This document shows positions 1 through 9,902 of a DNA stretch of 64,000 nucleotides, piece by piece. Location: assembly GCF_026626665.1 (NCBI RefSeq), contig NZ_JAPNKE010000002.1:7479168-7543167 (forward strand). The letters run 5' to 3'. The position numbers and the translations under genes were made by a program. Each line of letters starts with the position of its first letter. The stretch's first letter is position 1. The notes below the pieces were generated by a model. That model had not been told where the DNA came from. It worked only from the letters and a program-made list of their open reading frames with translations, and searched no databases. This stretch comes from Nannocystis pusilla (lineage in GTDB: Bacteria > Myxococcota_A > Polyangia > Nannocystales > Nannocystaceae).

Positions 1-1559
<1,559 letters not shown>

Positions 1560-1582
1560 CTGGGTCCTGCCGGGCGGTAAAA

Positions 1583-1623
1583 GTTGGCTGACAGTGTCGT
1601 CAGTGACACAGGTGTCAGTCAAC
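1583..1623 (-). promoter_or_regulatory. Dyad-symmetric operator candidate upstream of the dehydratase/activase gene
   Basis: Nested inverted repeats lie 24-64 bases before the ATG at 1559. The outer arms are GTTGGCTGACA (1583-1593) and TGTCAGTCAAC (1613-1623). The inner arms are GTGTC (1594-1598) and GACAC (1605-1609). The recurring TGACA/TGTCA words resemble sites bound by dimeric repressors such as TetR or GntR proteins. No regulator gene is adjacent inside the window, so the binding protein is unknown. Confidence 0.45.
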
Positions 1624-2180
1624 CGGGAAGAATCCTGCACACTTCCCAAATCCCCGCAAGAAAGCACGCCACGGGGCGAATTGACCCACGGGCCCGTCCC
1701 GAGCCGGGGTTTAATAACCCTGACCACGGGGTGAGAATTGGGCGCTTTCGCGCGCGGAAAGGCGCGGTTCAGAACGGCATTCTGCGGGCGCCGGGAGGGA
1801 ATCGGCGTCGCGAGTCGGTGCGGCCGAGCGGCGGGCGATCGCCATGAAGAGGATCGCCGTCCCGCGGCCGCCCAGCTCGCGGCGCGAAGAGGAAGAGGTG
1901 ATGGGCCGATCTCGGTGACGGGCGCGTCACGATGCGACGACGGCTTGGGATGCCGAGCGAGGCGAGCCGATCGCCGAGCGGCGCAGCGAGTGAGCTCTTG
2001 CGAGGCAGCGGCTCGCTCGTGGTGACGGCGCCTCGCCGCGGGTGCGAGTCCTCCGTGGTGTGCCGAGCGCGCGTGTGCCTGCTTGCGATGGGCGGCGCAT
2101 CAGCGTCGGGCGGCGCTCGGCCTCCGCTTCTGCGGCGGCGTGATCTCTCCGCGCGGCCTCCGGCGTGCGACGCCAAATGG

Positions 2181-2393
2181 CGCGATTCGGCGGAGCGGTC
2201 TTCGGCGCGCTGCCGACACCGACGAAGGGATGCCGCACCGACGCGATTCGGCGGAACTGTCTTCGGCGCGCTGCCGACATCGACGAAGGGATGCCGCACA
2301 GCGCGATTCGGCGGAGCGGTCTTCGGCGCGCTGCCGACATCGACGAAGGGATGTCGCACGACGCGATTCGGCGGAGCGGTCTTGGGCCCGCCT
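2181..2393. repeat. Tandem direct repeat, unit about 60 bp, 3.5 copies
   Basis: The word CGCGATTCGGCGGA begins copies at 2181, 2242, 2302 and 2362, so the periods are 61, 60 and 60 bp. Each unit continues with GCGGTCTTCGGCGCGCTGCC and ends with GACGAAGGGATG(C/T)CGCAC. The last copy is truncated and diverges after about 30 bp. The 61-bp first period breaks any common reading frame, which argues against a repetitive protein. No spacer variation of CRISPR type is seen. Confidence 0.85.
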
Positions 2394-2471
2394 GCTGCGG
2401 GCACAACGAAGCGACGCTGAACGGCGCGGTTCGGCCCGCCACCGGGGCGCGACGAACGTCTCGCGCTCGCG

Positions 2472-3749
2472 CTACGGCGCGAGCTGGGGCGAGCGGATGC
2501 CCTTGATCTGCGGGATCTGCTGCTTCAGCTTGCGCTCGATGCCCTGCTTCAGGGTCGCCTGCGAGCTCGGGCAGCTGACGCAGTTGCCGGTCAGTCGCAC
2601 GCCGACGGTGTCGGAAGTGACGTCGAGCAGCTCGATGTCGCCGCCGTCGGCCTGGACCAGCGGACGGCAGGTCTCGAGCACCTCGCGGACGCGGGCGATC
2701 AGCGCCTCGCCCTCGAGCGGCTCGCTGTCGACCGCGGCGTTCGGGTCCTCGAGCAGGGCCTCGAACGGCGAGCGCTCGGGGTGGACCACCGGCAGCTTGA
2801 CGGGCGGCTTCTTGGCGGGGGCGGGGGCGGTGGGCTCGTACGGCACGGTCGCGCCGCCGGCGGCCTTCCAGCCCTCGATGCCGCCGCGCAGGCTGACGAC
2901 CGACTTGAAGCCGCGGCGGCCGAGGATCTCGGCGGCCTGCAGCGAGCGCCGGCCGGAGCGGCAGTAGGCGATCCACACGCCCTGCGGGTCGAGGTCTTCG
3001 GCCTTCTCGAGCGCGCCGAGCGAGACCGTGCGCGCGCCGGCGAGGACGCCGGTCTGTGCCCACTCCGACGGCTCGCGCACGTCGAGCAGCAGGACCTTGC
3101 CGCCCTCGGCCAACCTGGCCTTGAGGGCAGCCGCGGTCAGCTCGCGGCCGTCGCCCTCGTCCTCGTCGTCGTCGTCACCGACGATCGCCGCGACCACCGG
3201 CTCGGCCGTCGGGTCCGCGAGCAGCTGCTTGAGCTTGCCCGACTCGTGCAGCTCCCGCAGCTCGTCGAAGCCGCCGATGCACTGCTCGCGGATGAACACG
3301 TGCGGCGTGGTGCGGCGGCCGGTCTTGGTGCGGATCGCCGTGCGCAGGTCGTGGTTGTCGGTGTAGTCGATCGTCTTGGCGAGCAGGTTCTGCTCGCGCA
3401 CCAGGTCGAGCGCGGCGCGGCAGTAGGGGCAGCCGCGCTTGTAGTAGATCACGAGGACCGGCACGGCCGGCTTGGCGTCGGCCGCCGTCTCGGGCTTGAT
3501 GATGCCGCGGTCCTGCTGCCACTTGCGCAGCTTGTCGCGGTCGGTCTGCCACATCGGCTGGTCGGGCGTGCCGCCGTCCCAGCCGGGGATCTCGAGGCGC
3601 AGGTCGATGCGATCGAGGCCGACGATCCCACGCACGCGATCGAGGCCGGCCGCGGCCATGCGCACCGGCGCGTGCTCCGACGTCTTGCCGCGCTCGACGA
3701 CGCGGTCCAGGGTGTGCACGGTGATGCGCTTGAGGAGCGTGCCGATCAC
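2472..3749 (-). CDS. Glutaredoxin-rhodanese-NifU triple-domain protein
   Basis: The 425-residue protein has three recognisable domains. A glutaredoxin domain at about 95-185 carries the CPYC active site (YYKRGCPYCRAALD), a cis-Pro loop (RRTTPHVFI) and the GG-FDEL motif. A rhodanese domain at about 205-310 carries the catalytic loop CRSGRRS. A C-terminal NifU/Nfu domain at about 345-420 carries the iron-sulfur scaffold motif GNCVSCPSSQATL (CxxC). Each domain is known in Fe-S or persulfide chemistry, so the fusion may couple sulfur transfer, thiol redox control and cluster delivery; that coupling is inference. The first 90 residues are of unknown fold. Start is ATG at 3749. It is followed by a long gap and probably stands alone. 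Confidence 0.9.
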   Translation of the reverse strand: MIGTLLKRITVHTLDRVVERGKTSEHAPVRMAAAGLDRVRGIVGLDRIDLRLEIPGWDGGTPDQPMWQTDRDKLRKWQQDRGIIKPETAADAKPAVPVLVIYYKRGCPYCRAALDLVREQNLLAKTIDYTDNHDLRTAIRTKTGRRTTPHVFIREQCIGGFDELRELHESGKLKQLLADPTAEPVVAAIVGDDDDEDEGDGRELTAAALKARLAEGGKVLLLDVREPSEWAQTGVLAGARTVSLGALEKAEDLDPQGVWIAYCRSGRRSLQAAEILGRRGFKSVVSLRGGIEGWKAAGGATVPYEPTAPAPAKKPPVKLPVVHPERSPFEALLEDPNAAVDSEPLEGEALIARVREVLETCRPLVQADGGDIELLDVTSDTVGVRLTGNCVSCPSSQATLKQGIERKLKQQIPQIKGIRSPQLAP

Positions 3750-3796
3750 GAGGGGACGCCTTAGCCGGCGGGACCGGCGGCGTCAAGTCGGGCATT

Positions 3797-3878
<82 letters not shown>

Positions 3879-3903
3879 GCGGAACAGAGCGTATCATCCC
3901 GCC

Positions 3904-4640
3904 GTGACGTCGCTCCAGAGGGTTTACACGTGGGCGTGTGGATTCGCGGTGATCGGCTGTTCGCAGCCGACCGGGCCGCAGAAGGCGGAGCCCGAGGCCA
4001 ACGCGGAGGTCAGGACCGAGGCCAAGGCCGCGGAGCCGGTCAAGGCGCCGGAGCCCAAGGCCGCGGCGCCGACGACCTTCGGCAAGGTCCGCAGCGACGT
4101 GAGCCTGCCGCTGCCGGCCCTGCTCGGCCAGCCGGTCGCCTCGGTCGAGGCCAACTTCGGCGAACACCAGGGCAAGGGCATGGCCCGCTCGACGTGCGTC
4201 CGCTTCGCGCCGGAGCGGACTTTCTTCCGCTGCAGCTTCGCGCTCCAGCGCTACGCCGACAAGGGCGACGAGTGGGCGGGGATCCGCGTCGAGTACGAGG
4301 ACGGGGTCGCGGCCTCGATCGGCTTCGACGGCTATAAAAGGGATCCGGCCCGTTCGACCCCAAGGCGCTGCTGGCGGCCGTGGGGCTCGAGCTGCCCGAC
4401 GAGCCCCGCACCGACGCGCCGGCCGCCGGCGTGCGGCGGTGGGCGTGGTTCAACGACCGCGCGCGCCTCAAGATCGGCGAGCACCAGTACCGCGTCGAGA
4501 TCTCCGTGGTCGGCGACGACTGGGCTCGCAGCCGCATCGACGTGCTGCTCAACGAGCCGCTGTCGCCCGAGCAGAAGGCCAAGGTCGTCGAGCCCGGCGC
4601 GGGCGAGCCGGAGCTCAGCGAGCCGCCGCCGGGGCAGTGA
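3904..4640 (+). CDS. Lipoprotein of unknown function, frame broken near 4336
   Basis: GTG at 3904 begins a short lipoprotein signal with lipobox VIGC, followed by a Lys/Ala/Pro/Glu-rich linker and a globular domain containing two Cys (TCVRF, FRCSF). The frame changes at the run TATAAAAGGG (4333-4342). The continuation, beginning GSGPFDPKALLAAVGLELPD, runs to TGA at 4638-4640, so the full product is about 245 residues. The run does not fit a standard -1 slippage heptamer, so an indel is likelier than programmed frameshifting. I recognise no family. The gene faces the convergent FAD oxidase, with a hairpin-repeat array between them. Confidence 0.7.
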
Positions 4641-6167
4641 GGCTTCGCTCTCGCGGCTCGAGCAACGGAGCTTCAGGACATGTCGCCAAGAACATGTCCC
4701 GAGCCACATGTCGCTCGGGGCATGACCTTCGGGACACCCCTTCGTAAGATCAAAGATCTTGCCGGGGTTGAGGAGGCCGGCGGGGTCGAGGACCGACTTG
4801 ATCCCGCGCATCAGCGCGACCTCGGTGGGGTTGCGGCTGTAGTGCAGGTGGTCGCGCTTGAGCAGGCCGACGCCGTGCTCGGCGGAGATGCTGCCGTCGT
4901 GGGCCTGGACGAGGGCGTAGAGCTCGTCGTCGAAGGCGTGGACGCGGTCCAGGAACTCGGGCAGGCCGGTGGCGTCGGGGCGCAGCAGGTTGAGGTGGAG
5001 GTTGCCGTCGCCGACGTGGCCGAAGCACAGCGCCTCGATGCCGGGCAGGCGCTCGGCGACGAGGGGGCGCCAGGCGGCCAGGAACTCGGCGACGCGGGCG
5101 ACCGGCAGGGCGATGTCGGCCTTGTGCGGGGTGTGGCGGTGGAGCGACTCGCTGATGTCCTCGCGGTAGGCCCACAGCGCGCGGGCCTGGGCCTGCGTCG
5201 CGGCGAGCACCGCGTCCGCGACCTCGCCGGCGTCGACCGCCTCGCCGAGGCAGGCGCCGAGCTCGTCGCGGGTGTGCTCGAGCGCGGCCGCCCCCGGCAC
5301 CGGGACCTCGACCTCGACGAGCACGTAGCGGGCGGCCGCCTCGGCGAACGGCGGATCGCCCTTGCGGTGGGCGAGGACGTGGCCCAGGCAGCCGTGGTCG
5401 AGGAACTCGAAGGCCGACAGCGTCAGACTGCTGCGGCGCAGGCGAGCGAACAGCGCCAGGACCTCGGCGTCGGACGGGACGGCGCACAGCGCGACGAGGC
5501 TGTCGGCCGGCGGCCGCGCCAGCTTGAGAGTGACCTCGACGATCACCCCGAGCGTGCCCTCGCTGCCGATGAACAGCTGCCGCAGGTCGTAACCGGTGTT
5601 GTTCTTGACCAGGGCCCCGCCCAGCGCGAGCAGCTCGCCGCTGGCGAGGACGACCTTGAGGCCGAGCACCCAGTCGCGGGTGAGGCCGTAGCGCAGCACC
5701 TTCACCCCGCCGGCGTTGGTCGCCAGGCTGCCGCCGATCTGGGCGCTGCCCTTGGCGGCGTAATCGACGGGATAAAGGAGGCCGGCGGCGGCCGCCGCGT
5801 CCTGCACGGCCTGGAGGGTCGCCCCGGCCTCGCAGCGCAGCGTGCGGGCCGCCGTGTCGACCTCGAGGATCCGGTGCATCCGCTCGAGCGACAGGACGAC
5901 CTCGCCGCGGGTGGCGGTCGCCGCCCCCGCCAGGCCGGTGCGACCGCCCGAGGGGACGATCGGGACGCCGTGAGCGGCACACGCGCGGACGACCGCCTGG
6001 ACGTCGGCCGCCGAGCGCGGAAACACGATGAACGACGGCTGCACCGGCCAGCCGCCGCGGCATCGGTCGGCGCCGTAGTAGCCGAGGTCGGCCGGGTCGT
6101 CGCTCAGGCGCTCGGCGCCGAGGGCCGCGATCAAGGCCGCGCGGAGGTCTTGGAGGTCGGGGACCAT
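4332..6167 (-). CDS. FAD-linked oxidase, GlcD/D-lactate or D-2-hydroxyglutarate dehydrogenase family
   Basis: The FAD-binding type 4 domain is clear: PSGGRTGLAGAA, the GSLATNAGG and LVKNNTGYDLRQLFIGSEGTLG motifs, then the C-terminal cap with CFGHVGDGNLHLN and SAEHGVGLLKRD. These features fit oxidation of a D-2-hydroxy acid to a keto acid; the exact substrate is not determined. Start is ATG at 6167. Family proteins normally end just after NPGKIF, here near 4750, about 470 residues. In this sequence no stop follows: the frame runs on through the 14-bp repeat array and antisense to the convergent lipoprotein until 4332. One extra T in the TTT at 4752-4754 would give TGA immediately. The last 140 codons are probably not real. 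Confidence 0.85.
   Translation of the reverse strand: MVPDLQDLRAALIAALGAERLSDDPADLGYYGADRCRGGWPVQPSFIVFPRSAADVQAVVRACAAHGVPIVPSGGRTGLAGAATATRGEVVLSLERMHRILEVDTAARTLRCEAGATLQAVQDAAAAAGLLYPVDYAAKGSAQIGGSLATNAGGVKVLRYGLTRDWVLGLKVVLASGELLALGGALVKNNTGYDLRQLFIGSEGTLGVIVEVTLKLARPPADSLVALCAVPSDAEVLALFARLRRSSLTLSAFEFLDHGCLGHVLAHRKGDPPFAEAAARYVLVEVEVPVPGAAALEHTRDELGACLGEAVDAGEVADAVLAATQAQARALWAYREDISESLHRHTPHKADIALPVARVAEFLAAWRPLVAERLPGIEALCFGHVGDGNLHLNLLRPDATGLPEFLDRVHAFDDELYALVQAHDGSISAEHGVGLLKRDHLHYSRNPTEVALMRGIKSVLDPAGLLNPGKIFDLTKGCPEGHAPSDMWLGTCSWRHVLKLRCSSRESEASLPRRRLAELRLARAGLDDLGLLLGRQRLVEQHVDAAASPVVADHGDLDAVLVLADLEARAVVEPRPPPHAGGRRVGAGLVGQLEPHGRQQRLGVERAGSLL
4679..4748. repeat. 14-bp hairpin-repeat array, 5 units
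   Basis: Units begin at 4679, 4693, 4707, 4721 and 4735, exactly 14 bp apart: CATGTCGCCAAGAA, CATGTCCCGAGCCA, CATGTCGCTCGGGG, CATGACCTTCGGGA and a degenerate CACCCCTTCGTAAG. Adjacent units can pair as CATG-stem hairpins. The array lies between two convergent genes, where it could act as a bidirectional terminator, and reaches the expected C-terminus of the FAD oxidase. Confidence 0.85.
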
Positions 6168-6293
6168 GGCGTGCGAGGGTAACCCAAGGCGCGAGCGCGC
6201 CCGCATGCTGCGGGCGCGCTCGGCACGGCTTCCCGGTTACCAGCGTTAGGCCGCCTCCGAACGATGTTCATCGCCCGGAAAGCGGCCTCGGTG

Positions 6294-6623
6294 CTAGAGC
6301 GCCGGGAGGGCGTTGGCAGGCAGGCGCATGAGCTGGCGGACCATGCGGACCACCGACTTCACGACCGGGTGACCCTTGATGAAGACGACGCCCACCACGT
6401 GCTTCTCGTCGCCGGCGACCAGGATCGCGTGCTCGCCGACGAGGATGCGAACAGCGCTTTCGCCCGCCACCTGTCGCAGCTTCACCGCTTCGAGCACGAT
6501 GGGCTTCCAGCGCTCCTCGCCGACCCACGCCGCGTCGCCCGCCTGCGACTGCTCCGCGGTTTGGTCCAACACGGCCACGATACCGTCGTGGCGAAGAACG
6601 CGCTCAATTCGTGTCGATGACAT
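6294..6623 (-). CDS. Small protein of unknown function, possible roadblock/LC7-like fold
   Basis: This 109-residue protein starts at ATG 6623 (MSSTRIERVLRHDG). It contains a strand-like segment VRILVGEHAILVAGDEKHVVGVVFIKGHP followed by a C-terminal helix VKSVVRMVRQLMRL. The alternation of hydrophobic strands and a final helix recalls roadblock/LC7 regulators, which in myxobacteria accompany Ras-like GTPases such as MglA. This is a weak fold impression only. A sigma-70-like promoter candidate lies upstream, and the gene is divergent from tatD. Confidence 0.55.
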   Translation of the reverse strand: MSSTRIERVLRHDGIVAVLDQTAEQSQAGDAAWVGEERWKPIVLEAVKLRQVAGESAVRILVGEHAILVAGDEKHVVGVVFIKGHPVVKSVVRMVRQLMRLPANALPAL

Positions 6624-6693
6624 GGACTTCCCTGTTTTCTGGCCCAATTGGGCCCGTACGTCGCAAACTGGGGGGTCGCGTTACGGGCTTTGG

Positions 6694-6721
6694 GTTTTAC
6701 AAAAGCCCCCAGGTGCGTCAA
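6694..6721 (-). promoter_or_regulatory. Candidate sigma-70-type promoter for the 6294-6623 gene
   Basis: On the minus strand TTGACG (6721-6716) is separated by 16 bp from TAAAAC (6699-6694). The region is unusually AT-rich for this genome. Predicted transcription would run through a leader of about 60 bases to the ATG at 6623. Confidence 0.4.
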
Positions 6722-6753
6722 ATCCGCAAGACCGTATCCCCGGCATTTACCGT

Positions 6754-7559
6754 ATGAATTTAATCGACACCCACGCGCACATCGACATGCCGCGCTTCGG
6801 CGATCGTGCGGAACGTCGATTTGCCGCTGTTCGGGCCGCTGCCGCGGGATTTCGGCAATCGTGATCCCCGGTGTCGAACCGGAATCTTGGGCGGACCTGC
6901 TCGAGACCGCGGCGGACCTGCGCGAAATAGCGCCGACCGTGCGCTTTCACACCGCCCTGGGGATCCACCCGCAAGTCCTCCCGGAGCTCGACCCCGCGCA
7001 TGATTCCGCGGTTCTGACCGCATTAACCGACCAGATTCGCGCGGCGCCGGCCGGGCTCGTGGCGATCGGCGAGTGTGGCCTCGACTTCGGGGTCGGAGTG
7101 CCGCGCGAGCGGCAGGTCGCGGTGCTGCGGGCCCACTTCGCGCTGGCGCGAGCGACCGGGCTTCCGTTGCTGCTGCACTGTTTGAAGGCCCACGCGGCCA
7201 TGCTCGAGCTGCTGGACGAGCAGCCGCTCCCGCCGTCGATCCTGCACAGCTACTCGGGCAGCGCCGAGATGGTGCCGGCGTACTGCCGCGGCGGTCACGC
7301 GATCTCGTTCGCCGGGGCCATCACCTTGCCAGGCGCCCGGCGGCCGGTGCTGGCCGCCCGCGCCGTCGCGGCCGACCGACTGCTGATCGAGACCGACTCG
7401 CCCGACCAGACCCCGGCGTCGCGTCGGCCGGCCCGCAACGAGCCGGCGTTCCTCGAAGACATCGCCCGCGCCGTCGCCGCGGCCCGTGCCGAGCCGCTCG
7501 AGCTGGTGGCCGCGACGACCACCGCCAACGCGCGCCGCCTGCTGCGGCTCGCCGCCTGA
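6754..7559 (+). CDS. tatD: TatD-family metal-dependent deoxyribonuclease, frame broken near 6846
   Basis: The start MNLIDTHAHID carries the HxH metal motif. After a break at GCGGGATTT (about 6845) the frame resumes as ISAIVIPGVEP and continues with the family signatures GECGLDF, LLHCLKAH, ILHSYSG and ETDSPDQ, covering all metal ligands of the TIM-barrel hydrolase. Adding one G to GGG restores a single frame of about 269 residues, the usual TatD length. TatD enzymes act as cytoplasmic 3'-5' DNA exonucleases in repair. The lipoprotein gene at 7561 begins immediately after the stop, so the two are probably co-transcribed. Confidence 0.88.
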
Positions 7560-7560
7560 C

Positions 7561-9162
7561 ATGATGCGAATCTGCCGTCTGATCACCGTTCTGGCGCTCG
7601 GTTCGGGCCTGCTCGGCTGCGGCGCCCCGCCGCCCACGCCGGCGCCGGCCGCCGGGGTCCCGCCCCCCGCCGCCCGTGGTCGCCGCGCCGGAGCCCGAGC
7701 GTGTGCCGCCGCCGCCCGAGAAGCTGGTCGTCTCGCACCCGCGCGAGCTGGCGAGCTCGACCTCGGTCGGCTGGTGTCTCTCGACCTCGCGATGTCGCCG
7801 GAGGACCGGCGCGAGCGGGCCGGCCAGTTGCGCGACGACCTCGATTACGACCACGCCTGCGCGGAGCTCGACCTGACCCGCCTGGCCGAGCGCACCCCGG
7901 CGCTGCGGACGCTGCGGATCTCCGGCTGCCTCGACGCGGTCCACGCGGGCCTCGGCGCGCTCGTCGGGGTCGAGAGCCTCGAGCTCGCGGACCTCACGCT
8001 CGACGGCGTGGTGATGGGCCGGATCGCCAGCCTGCCGCGGCTGCGCGACCTGACCCTGGCGCGGGTGACCCAGGGCGCCGAGCCGGTGGCCTTGCTGGCG
8101 CGGGCGCGGCTCTTTTCGCTCGTGCTCCGCGACCTCGCCACCGACTCCGGTCTGGCGGCGATCGCCGGCGACGTCCCCGGGCTGCAGGCGCTCACGCTCG
8201 AGGGCCCGTGGGCCGGGCACGACGCGCTGCTCGAGATCGCCGAAGCCACCGCGCTGCGCGACGTCAAGCTGCTCGACACCCGCGCCGGCAACTTCTCGCT
8301 GCACCAGCTCAAGCCGCTGACGGGGCTGTCGCGGCTGACGCTGCGCGGCCCCGGCTTCAACGACTACAGCCCGCTGTACGTGCGCGACCTGCCGCTGACC
8401 GAGTTCACGTGCGCCTGCCCGAACCTCGGCGACAAGGGCCTGCGCGCGCTGGGCCGTCAGCCCGGGCTGCGGCGGCTGGTCCTGCCGCAGTCGCGGATCA
8501 CCGGCGCGGGGCTCGAGGAGCTGGCGAAGCTCGGCCTGCAGTCGATCGAGATCCGCGGCCGCGACCTCGGGCCCGACGGGCTGCTCGCGCTGAGTCGCCT
8601 GCCCGACCTGCGGACCCTCGTGCTCGGGCTGGCGCCGCCGCTGACTCTGGCCGATCCGTCGATGCAGCACCTCGGCGAGCTGGCCGGCCTGCGCACGCTC
8701 GTGCTCGACATCCCGAGCCTCGGCGACCGCGTCGCCGACGAGCTCGGCGAGCTCACCGGGCTGGTCGAGCTCGACCTCGGGCGCACGCAGATCTCCGACA
8801 ACGGGCTGCGCGCGCTCGCGGGGATGCACGGGCTCAAGGTGCTGCGGCTGCACCACACCAAGGTGACGCACCGCGGGCTCGCTCACCTGGCCGGGCTGAC
8901 GCAGCTCGAGGTGCTCGAGCTCGACCACACCGACGTCGTCGACGGCGGCGTGGCCCACCTCAAGGACCTGACGGCCCTGCGGGTGCTGCGGCTCGACGCG
9001 ACCCTCATCACCGACCAGTCGCTGCAGTACCTGCGCGGCATGGACAAGCTCGAGCAGCTCAACCTCGCCGACACCGTCGTCACCGCCGACGGCGCGGCGA
9101 CGCTGCTGGCGCTGCCGTCGCTGCGCTCGGTCAACCTCGCCCGCACGCGCGCGAGCGACTGA
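7561..9162 (+). CDS. Leucine-rich-repeat lipoprotein
   Basis: ATG at 7561 starts a lipoprotein signal (LALGSGLLGC). A proline-rich linker follows, then about 20 leucine-rich repeats of the RNI/internalin kind with consensus LxxLxxLxLxxTxVTDxGLxxL, strongest from residue 350 onwards (for example LVELDLGRTQISDNGLRALAG). LRR scaffolds bind proteins, so an outer-membrane or periplasmic adhesion or scaffold role is plausible but unproven. Between about 7668 and 7775 the better coding signal is in another frame (VVAAPEPERVPPPPEKLVV), suggesting two compensating indels, one in the C6 run near 7663 and one at CTGGTG near 7772. The gene abuts tatD. Confidence 0.8.
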   Translation: MMRICRLITVLALGSGLLGCGAPPPTPAPAAGVPPPAARGRRAGARACAAAAREAGRLAPARAGELDLGRLVSLDLAMSPEDRRERAGQLRDDLDYDHACAELDLTRLAERTPALRTLRISGCLDAVHAGLGALVGVESLELADLTLDGVVMGRIASLPRLRDLTLARVTQGAEPVALLARARLFSLVLRDLATDSGLAAIAGDVPGLQALTLEGPWAGHDALLEIAEATALRDVKLLDTRAGNFSLHQLKPLTGLSRLTLRGPGFNDYSPLYVRDLPLTEFTCACPNLGDKGLRALGRQPGLRRLVLPQSRITGAGLEELAKLGLQSIEIRGRDLGPDGLLALSRLPDLRTLVLGLAPPLTLADPSMQHLGELAGLRTLVLDIPSLGDRVADELGELTGLVELDLGRTQISDNGLRALAGMHGLKVLRLHHTKVTHRGLAHLAGLTQLEVLELDHTDVVDGGVAHLKDLTALRVLRLDATLITDQSLQYLRGMDKLEQLNLADTVVTADGAATLLALPSLRSVNLARTRASD

Positions 9163-9475
9163 GCGCGGAGGACCTCGCGCGCGAGGATGACTCGACCTGA
9201 CCGCGAACACCTCGCAGGCCTCGTCGGCGCCGCCGCGCGCCACGAGCTCGCGGCGCCTCCGCGCTGCGGCCCGCGGCGCTTCGTCGACCGCGTCCGGGCG
9301 CGAACGGCCCGCGGCACGGCCGGCCGAGCGCGCCTGTCTCCGGGGACAGGAACCTGTCGAAGCTGGCCGGGCGGCGCGGATGCGGTAAACAGTCTCGGCC
9401 GGGCCGGCGCGTGCGTCGCCTCGGCGTCTCTCGCCGCGCGCGGCGAACATCCTGCGAGACAAGCGAGGCAACGAG
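9163..9475. other. Intergenic gap of about 310 bp
   Basis: It contains one hairpin element at 9333-9350 (CCTGTCTCCGGGGACAGG, pairing CCTGTC with GACAGG), spaced like the 14-bp units elsewhere. I see no gene here; the open frames are antisense-like. Confidence 0.6.
9333..9350. repeat. 14-bp hairpin element, single copy
   Basis: The CCTG at 9333 and CAGG at 9347 are 14 bp apart and the arms CCTGTC/GACAGG pair perfectly. Compared with the CATG/CATG version, both arms have changed together. Confidence 0.7.
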
Positions 9476-9898
9476 ATGCAGTTCAGTCTGATCGGCGTGG
9501 TGGTGGCGGCGGAGAGCCCGACCCGGAGCGCGCAGTGGTTCGTCGCGCACTTCGGGTTCAAGGTGGGCATCGACATCGGCTGGTACGTCAACCTCCAGCA
9601 CCCCGGCCACGCCGACGTCAGCCTCGACTTCGTCCAGCGCGACCACGAGTCCTGGCCGGCCGCGACGCGGGGCAAGCCGGTCGCGGGCTCGCTGCTGGCC
9701 TTCCTGGTCGCGGACGTCGACGCCGAGCACGCGCGGCTGCGCCGCGCAGGTCTCGAGATCGTCCTGCCGCTGGTCACCGAGCCGTGGGGTCAGCGGCGGT
9801 TCCAGGTGGCGGCGCCGGACGGCCTCTTCGTCGAGGTCCTGCAGAGCGTCGCGCCCGACCCGGCGTGGCTCGCCGCCAACGGCCTGGGCGCGAGCTGA
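9476..9898 (+). CDS. VOC-superfamily (glyoxalase-like) protein
   Basis: The 140-residue protein has the two beta-alpha-beta-beta-beta halves of a vicinal-oxygen-chelate domain: SLIGVVVAAESPTRSAQWFVAHFGFKV at the front and LLAFLVADVDAEHARLRRAG, then RRFQVAAPDGLFVEVLQ at the back. The terminal Glu in FVEV is the usual metal ligand position. Members include glyoxalases, dioxygenases and antibiotic-resistance proteins; the substrate cannot be told. It ends a few bases before the convergent thiD gene. Confidence 0.85.
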   Translation: MQFSLIGVVVAAESPTRSAQWFVAHFGFKVGIDIGWYVNLQHPGHADVSLDFVQRDHESWPAATRGKPVAGSLLAFLVADVDAEHARLRRAGLEIVLPLVTEPWGQRRFQVAAPDGLFVEVLQSVAPDPAWLAANGLGAS

Positions 9899-9902
9899 GG
9901 CC

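Larger units (their letters stand above)
1560..2471. other. Long intergenic region (about 0.9 kb)
   Basis: This gap separates two minus-strand genes. It holds the operator candidate at 1583-1623 and a run of 60-bp direct repeats at 2181-2393. Open frames here lack family features and are arginine/alanine-rich in the way antisense or non-coding GC-rich DNA usually is, so I call no gene. Confidence 0.6.

Noticed and set aside
2181..2393. CRISPR array
   Set aside because: The units are contiguous direct repeats without unique spacers, and no cas gene is present.
4333..4342. Programmed -1 frameshift site (AAAAGGG) in the lipoprotein gene
   Set aside because: The heptamer is not in the required phase with the reading frame, and similar breaks occur in many genes at homopolymers.
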